NCBI GenBank assembly: GCA_964384645.1
Contig: CAYLKL010000008.1
Coordinates: 1 to 40,141 of the forward strand
Direction: 5' to 3'
DNA: 40,141 bases
Origin: DAORIO01 sp964384645
GTDB taxonomy: Bacteria; Patescibacteriota; Minisyncoccia; Phycocordibacterales; UBA9973
Below the pieces are notes generated by a model. That model saw nothing but the letters and a program-made list of their open reading frames with translations. It ran no database searches and had not been told where the DNA came from. This document shows positions 25,909 to 33,255 of the stretch, in pieces. Numbering within the stretch: the first letter of the stretch is position 1; every line of letters starts with the position of its first letter. A program made the position numbers and the translations under genes.

Positions 25909-27786
25909 CTAAAAAAGGGAACTGCTGTCAATTTCTATAGGTTTACCCAAACTTTCTAATATTTCGAATAAATCAGGGTCGTTTAGGAACTCTCCGTTTC
26001 TTATTTGCCAAGATTCTTTTGGCACGCGAATAAGGATATTTTGAATAATTTCTCGAGTCTTTTTGTCTTTGTAAGCTAGTCTGTATTTTTCTGGTTCGTA
26101 GTTTTTCAATATATCCATTATCATTTTTGTATCTTCGACCAAAATATCACTTTCTTTGTTTTTTATTTTTATCTTTATAAGTGTGTGGTACGGAGGAAGA
26201 GAAAGTCTGTCACGAAGACTTAGTTCTTTTGTTTGCAGTTGTTCAATATTCTCATCTACAACATCATTTAAAATAAAAGAAAGATCTTCATAGTCTTCGA
26301 TAATTATTTCTTTTGATAGAATTTTTAGGTATGAAATAGTATCGAGAATTCTTTCAGTTATTTTGTATGTAGGAATCGTGGCAAAAGAATTGAATGATGG
26401 AATAAAAGAAAAATCTATATCTTTTTGACTCATTATTAAATATTGAAGAGTTGAAACTAAAAGAGAACCATCTATTCTTTTGAAATTTTCTATAATCTTC
26501 TTCTTCTCAGTTTGCTTTTTTGCGCTATCAAGTAAAAAGAGATGACTTTTTTTGAAATGGCTACTTAATTCTTTGTAAATTTTTTCAGATCCGGCGCCAA
26601 TTGAATAAAGTTGCCATCCGCCACAGTTTGAGCAAACAGTGTTTGTGGTTAGTTCAAGCTCGCAAGTATTACATTTGAAAAAAGATTTATCATCACCTAA
26701 GTGATACAAAACTAGAGGTCGAACACATGTCGGACAAGTAACAAAGTGCCCACAGTCTTTACATATTGTTGCAGGTGCGTAGCCGTTTCTTTGAGACATA
26801 ACAAAACCCTTTAATCTTTGAGATGTTTTTTCTTTTAATATACTGATAGCTTTTTCTCCAATAAAAGTTTTATCCATTTTCTTGTCTGGTTTTTGGATAA
26901 GTCTAATAGGGGATTCTTCGCCTAGGCGATAATCATTTATTTTTAGTTTTAGTTTATTTTCTTTTATTTCTTTCCAAATTTCAGAACTTAAATATCTGTC
27001 AGAATAAATAAGAGGTAAGTTAAATTTGAAGCTCAGAACTTCTATGAATTTTTTTATGTCAAAACCAAAAAGACTATTGCTGTAATATCCAGAATTTTCA
27101 TTTTCAATAACAACAACTGAAATACTATCCACGACAGATGCCAAATAAGATGCAGTCCCGACGATCAAGTAACCCTTTTTTGAATTTTTGATTTCCTTTA
27201 TATTGTTTAGTATTTTTTTTGAAGATTCAGAATGGGAAAGTTTTATGACCAATTGTTCAATTCCACGTCCAAATTTTTCTGAGAATAAATCCAAGTCGAA
27301 AATACTTGGTACAACAACAAAAATTGATTTTCCATTTCCTAAATATTCACGAACGAGAGGTTTGAAAAACTTTATACGACTTTCGAGTGGTCCAAATATT
27401 GCACCATTTTCCAAAAGTCTCGGCGTGCTTTTTTTTAAAACTCCGTCTTTTATTTCTTCGCGGATAGTTCTTGGCATTACAATTTCGGCAATGTCGCCAG
27501 ATTTTACAAAAGAATAGTTTGCGATTGTTTCGATGCTGTCAAAAACTTTTTTATCGAAAATAGATTCACCTACTTTTGAAATTATTTTTTTAAGTTCGAA
27601 ACTAGCATTTCGAACAGAGTATTTTGCATCTTTGGCCATGGTTATTTTTCTGACAATTCCAGTGATTACACGTCTACCAAGTGGAATTTTCACCACATCT
27701 CCGGGGGCGAGGGTGAGACTTGAATAATAAGTAAGCTCGTTCTCTGGCGAGTGTTTGGTTATAGGTAAAACAGAGACGATGTTCAT
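25909..27786 (-). CDS. priA: PriA-like protein lacking helicase motifs
   Basis: A 625-residue protein colinear with PriA, the replication-restart helicase. The N-terminal 3'-DNA-binding domain and the zinc region are preserved, with eight cysteines as four pairs (C342/345, 351/354, 372/375, 385/388). GAGSEKIYKEL matches the PriA motif after the zinc region, and the C-terminal domain is present. The ATPase motifs are not: Walker A GVTGSGKT is GAIFGPLES (128-136), DEEH is ENEN (228-231), and the GTQMxxKGHDF region is also changed. It should bind forks but not unwind DNA. A pseudogene is unlikely since the frame is open over full length. Extended -10 TGTTATTCT 7 nt before ATG. Confidence 0.85.
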   Translation of the reverse strand: MNIVSVLPITKHSPENELTYYSSLTLAPGDVVKIPLGRRVITGIVRKITMAKDAKYSVRNASFELKKIISKVGESIFDKKVFDSIETIANYSFVKSGDIAEIVMPRTIREEIKDGVLKKSTPRLLENGAIFGPLESRIKFFKPLVREYLGNGKSIFVVVPSIFDLDLFSEKFGRGIEQLVIKLSHSESSKKILNNIKEIKNSKKGYLIVGTASYLASVVDSISVVVIENENSGYYSNSLFGFDIKKFIEVLSFKFNLPLIYSDRYLSSEIWKEIKENKLKLKINDYRLGEESPIRLIQKPDKKMDKTFIGEKAISILKEKTSQRLKGFVMSQRNGYAPATICKDCGHFVTCPTCVRPLVLYHLGDDKSFFKCNTCELELTTNTVCSNCGGWQLYSIGAGSEKIYKELSSHFKKSHLFLLDSAKKQTEKKKIIENFKRIDGSLLVSTLQYLIMSQKDIDFSFIPSFNSFATIPTYKITERILDTISYLKILSKEIIIEDYEDLSFILNDVVDENIEQLQTKELSLRDRLSLPPYHTLIKIKIKNKESDILVEDTKMIMDILKNYEPEKYRLAYKDKKTREIIQNILIRVPKESWQIRNGEFLNDPDLFEILESLGKPIEIDSSSLF

Positions 27787-27793
27787 AATTTTT

Positions 27794-27802
27794 AGAATAA
27801 CA
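27794..27802 (-). promoter_or_regulatory. Extended -10 promoter of the priA-like gene
   Basis: On the minus strand TGTTATTCT (hexamer = complement of 27794-27799), then 7 nt to the ATG at 27786. It predicts a leaderless mRNA. Confidence 0.5.
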
Positions 27803-27829
27803 TAAAGTGGGTTTTTGTGTTTTGGAATA

Positions 27830-27859
27830 AAAAAACCGTCAACAAAAATGTTGACGGTT
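27830..27859 (-). terminator. Terminator of the repeat-protein gene
   Basis: 11-bp stem, 27834-27844 with 27849-27859, loop AAAA (TTTT on minus), followed on the minus strand by a T-run (complement of 27828-27835). Confidence 0.85.
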
Positions 27860-27873
27860 GTAAACTATGCTGT

Positions 27874-28419
27874 TTATTCTTGCCAGCCGTAAAATTTAGC
27901 TATTTTCTTCAAACACATCGCTCTGGCTTTAGGACTTTCAAAATAATCTTCGTAAGCTTTGCGCACCTCGTCGAGTGTGGTAGCTGAGTTTACTTTTTCT
28001 AAGATAAATTCTTCCCATTTCTTAAAAGCCAGTGCTTCAGATTCAGAATCTGAAGGAGCATCTTCGTAAGCTTTGCGCACCTCGTCGAGTGTGGTAGCTG
28101 AGTTTACTTTTTCTAAGATAAATTCTTCCCATTTCTTAAAAGCCAGTGCTTCAGATTCAGAATCTGAAGGAGCATTGCCATAAGCTTCGAGTACTTCTTC
28201 GATAGTGACTGCAAGATCAATCAATTTCTTCAAAATTAGTGCTTTGTCTTCAGAATTTGGAGGAGCATCTTCGTAAGCTTTCCATGCTTCTTCGAAAGTG
28301 GATGCTTCGCATTTACCATTCAAAGGAATATTTAGCGTTTGTTTTATTTCAGGAATAGATATTCCTGTTTCTTCTGACATTTTTTCAATATCAAAATTGG
28401 TGGTTGTTTTTGTTTCCAT
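27874..28419 (-). CDS. Orphan helical-repeat protein with a fresh internal duplication
   Basis: A 181-residue acidic protein with no recognised family. After an N-terminal segment (about 1-38) come four related helical repeats, each starting like TLDEVRKAYEDAP. Repeats two and three are 38 residues long and identical, copied as an exact 114-bp DNA duplication. The pattern of helix pairs recalls TPR-like or Sel1-like solenoids, but the consensus does not match either. It may be a binding scaffold. Monocistronic, with TTGACA/TATTGT promoter, A-rich leader and own terminator. Upstream is a spacer with an inverted repeat before mreB. Confidence 0.65.
   Translation of the reverse strand: METKTTTNFDIEKMSEETGISIPEIKQTLNIPLNGKCEASTFEEAWKAYEDAPPNSEDKALILKKLIDLAVTIEEVLEAYGNAPSDSESEALAFKKWEEFILEKVNSATTLDEVRKAYEDAPSDSESEALAFKKWEEFILEKVNSATTLDEVRKAYEDYFESPKARAMCLKKIAKFYGWQE
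27946..28175 (-). repeat. Exact 114-bp tandem duplication inside a gene
   Basis: 27946-28061 and 28060-28175 are identical base for base with a 114-bp period (38 codons). No silent differences are seen, so the duplication is recent or kept uniform by recombination. Confidence 0.95.
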
Positions 28420-28450
28420 TTATTTTTGTTTTAAATGATTATTTAGTAGA

Positions 28451-28479
28451 ACAATAAAATATAAAATATTAAATGTCAA
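28451..28479 (-). promoter_or_regulatory. Promoter of the helical-repeat gene
   Basis: On the minus strand TTGACA (complement of 28474-28479), exactly 17 nt, TATTGT. It is followed by a roughly 25-nt leader with TAAATAATC and TTTAAAAC words. Confidence 0.6.
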
Positions 28480-28521
28480 TATATCGTTATTGTTCAGTAT
28501 TGTTGTGAATCGATTGGTTCG

Positions 28522-28573
28522 CATAACAAAGCTCATACTCCTCTATGATTAACGAGCTTTGTTATGTTATACT
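28522..28573 (+). promoter_or_regulatory. mreB promoter region with a perfect 13-bp inverted repeat
   Basis: Extended -10 TGTTATACT at 28565-28573, 11 nt before the ATG at 28585. A perfect 13-bp inverted repeat (28522-28534 with 28554-28566, spacer 19 nt) covers the -35 area and touches the TG element. There is no T-run, so an operator or regulatory hairpin is more likely than a terminator. Confidence 0.65.
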
Positions 28574-28584
28574 TCCGCCACAAT

Positions 28585-29598
28585 ATGAGTATTTTTACGA
28601 ACAAAATCGGTATAGACTTAGGGACTGCCAATACGCTTGTTTATGTGCCAGGAAAGGGAATTGTTTTAAACGAGCCGTCAGTCGTCGCCATATCTGAACA
28701 AGACAATAAAATACTCGCTATCGGAATTGAAGCTAAAAATATGGTGGGAAAAACCCCAGAGCAAATTATTGTTTATCGACCAATGAAAGATGGTGTTATT
28801 GCTGACTACAAAGTTACCGAATCAATGCTTCGGTATTTTATTGGAAAAGCATTGGGAAAATTCAACCTATTTCGACCGGACGTTTTAGTTTCAGTACCCG
28901 CAGGTATTACATCAACAGAGCGGCGTGCAGTAATAGAAGCGACTGTGCGCGCCGGTGCTAAAAATGCTTATGTGGTCAAAGAGCCAATTTTGGCGGCAAT
29001 TGGTGCGGGAATACCGATTTATGAATCTCACGGCCACATGGTTGTAGATATTGGTGGAGGGACAACAGACGCAGCTGTTATTTCGCTTGGTGGAATAGTG
29101 GCATCAACTTCTGTTAAGTGTGCCGGAGACAAAGTCGACGCGGCAATCGCTGACTATATAAAGAAAACATTTAATCTAAGTATTGGAGATAAGACTGCAG
29201 AAATAATAAAAATAAAAATTGGTTCTGCTGTTCCGCTTGATGAAGAAATATTTGTGACAATAAAAGGAAGAGATCTTGTGCAGGGACTTCCGCGCTCTGT
29301 TCAAGTTGGAACAAATGAAATCGTTCGTGCGATTGAAAAAGAACTTATACAAATTGTCGGAGCTATAAAAACTGTCTTAAAAGAAACACCACCAGAACTA
29401 GCGTCTGATATAATTGATTACGGTATAACACTGACCGGCGGAAGTTCAATGCTTCGAGGTCTTCCTGAGCTTGTTTATCAAAAAACTGGTGTTAGTGCAC
29501 GACTAGCAAATGATCCACTTTTTGCTGTAGTAAAGGGTACAGGTATAGCACTAGATCATTTGGATACGTATAAGAGAGTTATCGTAAGTAAGAGATAA
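28585..29598 (+). CDS. mreB: Rod-shape-determining actin homologue MreB
   Basis: A 337-residue bacterial actin that guides the elongation machinery along the membrane. All nucleotide motifs are intact: phosphate-1 IGIDLGTANTLVYVPG (about 8-23), phosphate-2 VVDIGGGTTDAAV, and adenosine ITLTGGSSMLRGL. Normal length. A frame extends to 28564, but that region is the promoter; the ATG at 28585 matches family starts. No mreC or clear mreD follows, so mreB is separate from mrdA at 5808. A short repeat-built promoter separates it from the next gene. Confidence 0.95.
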   Translation: MSIFTNKIGIDLGTANTLVYVPGKGIVLNEPSVVAISEQDNKILAIGIEAKNMVGKTPEQIIVYRPMKDGVIADYKVTESMLRYFIGKALGKFNLFRPDVLVSVPAGITSTERRAVIEATVRAGAKNAYVVKEPILAAIGAGIPIYESHGHMVVDIGGGTTDAAVISLGGIVASTSVKCAGDKVDAAIADYIKKTFNLSIGDKTAEIIKIKIGSAVPLDEEIFVTIKGRDLVQGLPRSVQVGTNEIVRAIEKELIQIVGAIKTVLKETPPELASDIIDYGITLTGGSSMLRGLPELVYQKTGVSARLANDPLFAVVKGTGIALDHLDTYKRVIVSKR

Positions 29599-29611
29599 AA
29601 GACGAAGTATA

Positions 29612-29640
29612 TTAGCAATTAGTATATTAGTAGTTAGTAT
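29612..29640 (+). promoter_or_regulatory. Repeat-derived promoter before the delta-prime gene
   Basis: TTAGCA at 29612-29617, exactly 17 nt, TAGTAT at 29635-29640, 13 nt before the ATG at 29654. The region is made of TTAG/TAGTA microrepeats; AGTAGTTAGT (29629-29638) recurs at 34484-34493. Confidence 0.5.
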
Positions 29641-29653
29641 TTAAAACATAAAA

Positions 29654-30292
29654 ATGAGGGAGGAAATTAATAATATAATCCAAAATCATCATGCGATTTT
29701 GCTTGAAGGAGATAAAAATCTCGCTTTTGAAATTCGAGATTTTTTGAAAGAAGACAATGATGTTTTTTTAATTGAAAAAAATGAAATCAGTATCGAAGAC
29801 GCAAGATCTGTTAAGGAAAACGCAAATTTAAAACCCTTATATGGAAATTTTCGTTTTGTTTTAGTTAGCGCAAATAAATTAGGTAGAGAGGCCAGTGAGT
29901 CATTGTTGAAAATTTTAGAAGAACCACCAAAAGAAACTAAAATAATTATTGTTACACCAAATCCAAAATTTATTAGTCCGACAATTTTATCTCGAATGGT
30001 TAAGGTGAAAGATAGTTTTAGGCACGTAGATGAAGAAGTTTTAAGCTTTTTAAAAAAAGATAGCCTTGCGAGATTAAAAATTGTTGAAGGTTTTTTAAAG
30101 AATGAAGATTTTAATTCTGTAAATTTTTTAGATCAATTGGAAAATGCGATCTCAAGAGCTAATCTTTTAGATAATAAAGAATTTAGAGAGTCAGTTTTAG
30201 ATATCTATAAATCAAAAGAAGCATTGCAGATAGCCGGAACATCTAAGAAACAAATTTTAGAATATATCGCACTGACACTGCCTAAATATTAA
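29654..30292 (+). CDS. holB: DNA polymerase III delta-prime-like clamp-loader subunit
   Basis: A 212-residue reduced AAA+ clamp-loader subunit. The core matches delta-prime: LKPLYGNFRFVLVSANKLGREASESLLKILEEPP, then IIIVTPNPKFISPTILSRM, where ILSRM takes the place of the SRC motif. The Walker A P-loop is absent (LLEGDKNLA), as commonly tolerated in delta-prime, which is not a working ATPase. It is shorter than usual (about 330), lacking most of the C-terminal collar. Upstream of frr and rseP with small gaps. Confidence 0.8.
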   Translation: MREEINNIIQNHHAILLEGDKNLAFEIRDFLKEDNDVFLIEKNEISIEDARSVKENANLKPLYGNFRFVLVSANKLGREASESLLKILEEPPKETKIIIVTPNPKFISPTILSRMVKVKDSFRHVDEEVLSFLKKDSLARLKIVEGFLKNEDFNSVNFLDQLENAISRANLLDNKEFRESVLDIYKSKEALQIAGTSKKQILEYIALTLPKY

Positions 30293-30300
30293 TAGTCTTG

Positions 30301-30306
30301 TATAAT
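30301..30306 (+). promoter_or_regulatory. -10 box 8 nt before frr
   Basis: TATAAT at 30301-30306, then 8 nt to the frr ATG. The -35 is poor. Confidence 0.4.
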
Positions 30307-30314
30307 ATAAAAAT

Positions 30315-30869
30315 ATGGATTCAATAATTAATCAATTCGATGTAGATTTTAAAGAAAACGAAGAAAGACTAAAAAAAGAATTTTCTTCTATTCACACAGG
30401 AAGAGCGACACCTGCTTTGATAGACAATGTTTATATTTCTGCGTATGGGCAAAACCAACCAATTAAAAATGTGGCGTCTATTAATATAGAAGATGTAAAA
30501 ACTCTTCGTGTTGCGCCATGGGACAAGGGTCAAATAAAAGAAATCGAAAAAGCTATTTTAGTTTCAAATCTTGGACTTTCTGTTTCGTCAGATGAGGCTG
30601 GTATTCGCGTTATTGTTCCACAACTTACTGGAGAAAATAGAGAAAAATTGGTTAAAGTTTTAAAGCAAAAATTAGAAGACGCAAGAATCTCTGTAAGGCA
30701 AATACGAGAGAAAGCTGTAAAAGAAGTAGAGCAAGCTGAAAAAGATAAAAAGATTTCTGAAGATCAAAGAAAGGCTTTGAAAGATAAAGTTCAAAAAAAA
30801 GTTGATACTGCAAATGAAGCACTGGAAGGTTTATTCGCATTAAAAGAAAAAGAAGTTTTGGGAAATTAA
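30315..30869 (+). CDS. frr: Ribosome recycling factor
   Basis: A 184-residue RRF, of normal length. With EF-G it splits post-termination ribosomes. Typical elements are the helix-1 IHTGRATPALIDNV, the beta domain with VAPWDKGQIKEIEKAI, GLSVSSDEAGIRVIVPQLTGENREKL, and the long final helices rich in KAVKEVEQAEKDKKISED. It lies 22 nt after the clamp-loader gene and 3 nt before rseP, an arrangement often seen near the translation and envelope genes. Confidence 0.97.
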   Translation: MDSIINQFDVDFKENEERLKKEFSSIHTGRATPALIDNVYISAYGQNQPIKNVASINIEDVKTLRVAPWDKGQIKEIEKAILVSNLGLSVSSDEAGIRVIVPQLTGENREKLVKVLKQKLEDARISVRQIREKAVKEVEQAEKDKKISEDQRKALKDKVQKKVDTANEALEGLFALKEKEVLGN

Positions 30870-30872
30870 TTT

Positions 30873-31964
30873 ATGAATGTACTTTTATTTTTATTGATAT
30901 TAGTTGTTTTGATCTTGGTTCACGAGTACGGGCATTTTGTTACAGCAAAGTGGATCGGTGCAAAAGTTGAGGAATTTGGAGTTGGTTATCCGCCTAGAGC
31001 ACTTAAATTGGGAACACTTAAAGGGACACTTTTTTCTTTAAACTGGATTCCTTTTGGTGGGTTCGTAAAGATATCAGGAGAACAAAGAGAATCAGATAAT
31101 GATTTAAATGTAGACAAAGATGCGTTTTATTTAAAACCAAGAGGAAAACAGGCGATAGTTATGGTTGCAGGAGTTGTCGCTAATTTTTTGTTGGCGTGGT
31201 TGCTTATAAGTACGTCTTATTTTTTAGGTGCACCAGTTGCCGCTGATGTTAAAGATACTTCTATAAAAGATCAAAAATTAGTTATTACTTCTATTACCGA
31301 AAACACTCCAGCAAATATTGCTGGTCTTAAAGTTGGAGATCAGATTTTAGAAGTTACATTGGGGGGTCAAAAATTTACCCCAGAAATGCCGGCAGATTTT
31401 CAAAGTATGGTTTCTTTTTCAGAAGGAAAAGAAATTGATTTAAAGATAAAAAGATCGGGTGATGAACAAAATATTGTACTTACATCTGAGTACGACAAAG
31501 AGCAGAATAAAAGCAGAATCGGAGTTTCTATTGAGAGGATTGGTGTTAAAAAAATAAATATATTTGCGTCTTTGTGGCAAGGTCTAAAAACTGCAGGGTC
31601 TATTACTTGGGCGACTGTGGTTGCTTTTGCAAATTTGATATATGGCGCAATTGTTGGTACAGCTGACTTTTCTCAAATAACAGGTCCTGTCGGTATTGTA
31701 AAAGCTGTAGGGGATGCTTCAGGTTTTGGGCTTTCTTATTTGCTTAGCTTTACAGCTCTTATCTCAATAAATTTGGTTATTATTAACCTTTTGCCGATTC
31801 CGGCTTTGGATGGGGGAAGGCTTCTATTTTTGGCAATTGAGGCTATAAGAGGAAAAAACATAAGAGTCAAAACTGCTCAAATTGCTAATACAATAGGCTT
31901 TTTTGCTCTTATTCTACTGATGGTTATAGTTACTTTTAAGGACGTAAGGCACTTAATTTTATAG
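30873..31964 (+). CDS. rseP: Site-2 intramembrane zinc protease RseP family
   Basis: A 363-residue S2P-family protease that cuts within membrane helices, for example anti-sigma factors or signal-peptide remnants. The catalytic HExxH is HEYGH (H17, E18, H21) in the first helix. One PDZ domain spans about 125-225 (ITENTPANIAGLKVGDQI). The second metal site is NLLPIPALDGGRLL near the end, with the Asp ligand. At least four membrane helices. A single PDZ, as in most CPR and Gram-positive members. No candidate anti-sigma substrate is seen in this window. Confidence 0.95.
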   Translation: MNVLLFLLILVVLILVHEYGHFVTAKWIGAKVEEFGVGYPPRALKLGTLKGTLFSLNWIPFGGFVKISGEQRESDNDLNVDKDAFYLKPRGKQAIVMVAGVVANFLLAWLLISTSYFLGAPVAADVKDTSIKDQKLVITSITENTPANIAGLKVGDQILEVTLGGQKFTPEMPADFQSMVSFSEGKEIDLKIKRSGDEQNIVLTSEYDKEQNKSRIGVSIERIGVKKINIFASLWQGLKTAGSITWATVVAFANLIYGAIVGTADFSQITGPVGIVKAVGDASGFGLSYLLSFTALISINLVIINLLPIPALDGGRLLFLAIEAIRGKNIRVKTAQIANTIGFFALILLMVIVTFKDVRHLIL

Positions 31965-31990
31965 GACAAGTTATCAACTTAGGCAAGGAT

Positions 31991-32019
31991 TTGACAAAAT
32001 ATCATTAATTTGTTATTTT
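31991..32019 (+). promoter_or_regulatory. Promoter of the sigma4-HARE gene
   Basis: TTGACA at 31991-31996, exactly 17 nt, TATTTT at 32014-32019, preceded by TG at 32011-32012. The leader to the ATG at 32061 is about 35 nt and A/T-rich. Confidence 0.7.
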
Positions 32020-32060
32020 AATTAAATACATATTATAAATTTTAAGTTTTTCAAACAAAT

Positions 32061-33092
32061 ATGACAGTTATCAAATTATCATTTAAACCAAAACAATTAA
32101 CCAAAAAGCTTCTTTCTGGTCTTAAGGATCGTTCTTATGACGTAGTTGTGGGGAGGTTTGGACTTGTTGAGGGTGAACCAATGACCCTAGAGGCTATTGG
32201 GCAACAATACGGTATTACACGAGAACGTGTAAGACAAATAGAGGCAGCTGCGCTTGCTTCTATTAGAAAGTCAGACTCTTATCAAGAAGAGATGACTGCT
32301 TTTGAAGAACTTAAAGAAATAATAAAAAGCTCTGGGGGTGTTGTTAACGAAGATGAGATTTTGGAAATGCTATCTAAAGATCCAGTTACAAAAAATCACA
32401 TCTATTTCTTCCTAGTATTAGGAGACCAATTTGAAAAACATAAAGAAGACGAAAATTTTGCTCCAAGATGGAGTGTGGATAAGGAAACATCAGACACAGT
32501 ACACAATGCACTTGATGAAATTTACAAAAAAATTGGAGATAACGAACTTATTCCTGAGTCTGAAATGATTAGTCGATTCCTGGCTTATGTAAAAGATGTG
32601 AACGAAGAATATCGAGACCAAGAAGTTATAAAGAGATGGTTAAACGTTTCTAAAAATATTGGAAAGAATCCATTAGGTGAATACGGAAAATCAGAATCAC
32701 CAGCTGTAAATTGTCGAGGTGTTAAAGATTATGCATATTTGGTTATGAGAAAGCACGGATCACCTCTTCACTTTAAAGAAGTAGCAAAAGCAATTAACGA
32801 ACATTTTGGCAAAAAGACTCACGTTGCAACATGTCACAATGAACTAATAAAAGATAATCGTTTTGTTTTAGTTGGACGTGGAATGTACGCTCTAAAAGAA
32901 TGGGGATACGAAACAGGTGTTGTTAGAGATGTAATCTCAAGAATTATCAAAAAAGAAGGACCACTTTCAAAAGACGACATAATCGATAGAGTTCTAAAAG
33001 AAAGATATTTAAAGAAAAATACTATTGTTGTGAATCTTCAGAACAATAAATATTTCAAGAAAAACAAGCAAGGTCTATATACAGTAGCCTAA
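32061..33092 (+). CDS. Sigma-70 region-4 protein fused to HARE-type winged helices
   Basis: A 343-residue protein. Residues about 20-70 are a complete sigma region 4: DVVVGRFGLVEGEPMTLEAIG, then the -35-reading helix-turn-helix GITRERVRQIEAAAL (51-65). There is no region 1.2, 2 or 3, so it cannot open promoters alone. Residues about 220-283 resemble a HARE-HTH (RpoE-delta/ASXL-type) winged helix: YAYLVMRKHGSPLHFKEVAKAINEHF and GRGMYALKEWGY. A second winged-helix-like unit closes the protein (RIIKKEGPLSKDDIIDRVL, GLYTVA). It could contact -35 DNA and RNA polymerase and act as a regulator. Function not proven. Confidence 0.85.
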   Translation: MTVIKLSFKPKQLTKKLLSGLKDRSYDVVVGRFGLVEGEPMTLEAIGQQYGITRERVRQIEAAALASIRKSDSYQEEMTAFEELKEIIKSSGGVVNEDEILEMLSKDPVTKNHIYFFLVLGDQFEKHKEDENFAPRWSVDKETSDTVHNALDEIYKKIGDNELIPESEMISRFLAYVKDVNEEYRDQEVIKRWLNVSKNIGKNPLGEYGKSESPAVNCRGVKDYAYLVMRKHGSPLHFKEVAKAINEHFGKKTHVATCHNELIKDNRFVLVGRGMYALKEWGYETGVVRDVISRIIKKEGPLSKDDIIDRVLKERYLKKNTIVVNLQNNKYFKKNKQGLYTVA

Positions 33093-33097
33093 ACAAT

Positions 33098-33128
33098 AAA
33101 AACCCCCAGATTTAATCTTGGGGTTTTT
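33098..33128 (+). terminator. Rho-independent terminator
   Basis: 9-bp outer stem AAAAACCCC/GGGGTTTTT (33098-33106 with 33120-33128), with one mismatch and a short AGA/TCT continuation; loop TTTAA. Confidence 0.85.
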
Positions 33129-33147
33129 ATTTATTTTTCTGTATAAT
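33118..33147 (+). promoter_or_regulatory. Promoter partly inside the preceding terminator
   Basis: TATAAT at 33142-33147, 6 nt before the ATG at 33154. The only -35 candidate, TTGGGG at 33118-33123 (18-nt spacer), lies in the 3' arm of the terminator stem. Confidence 0.5.
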
Positions 33148-33153
33148 TAAATC

Positions 33154-33255
33154 ATGGCACAAGGTAAGGATAATTTTGAAAAATTTTTAGTTATATTTTT
33201 TGTTATAATTGGAATCGTATTAATTTTGTTCGTTATGAGAGGTCAGTTTAAATAA
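33154..33255 (+). CDS. 33-residue single-pass membrane microprotein
   Basis: Short frame starting MAQGKDNFEKF, then a hydrophobic helix of about 17 residues (LVIFFVIIGIVLILFVM) and RGQFK at the end. It reads as a one-pass membrane peptide with a polar N-terminus. Its TAA stop is directly followed by the ATG of the next gene, and a TATAAT lies 6 nt before its start. The position argues for a real gene co-made with the membrane protein downstream. Confidence 0.55.
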   Translation: MAQGKDNFEKFLVIFFVIIGIVLILFVMRGQFK

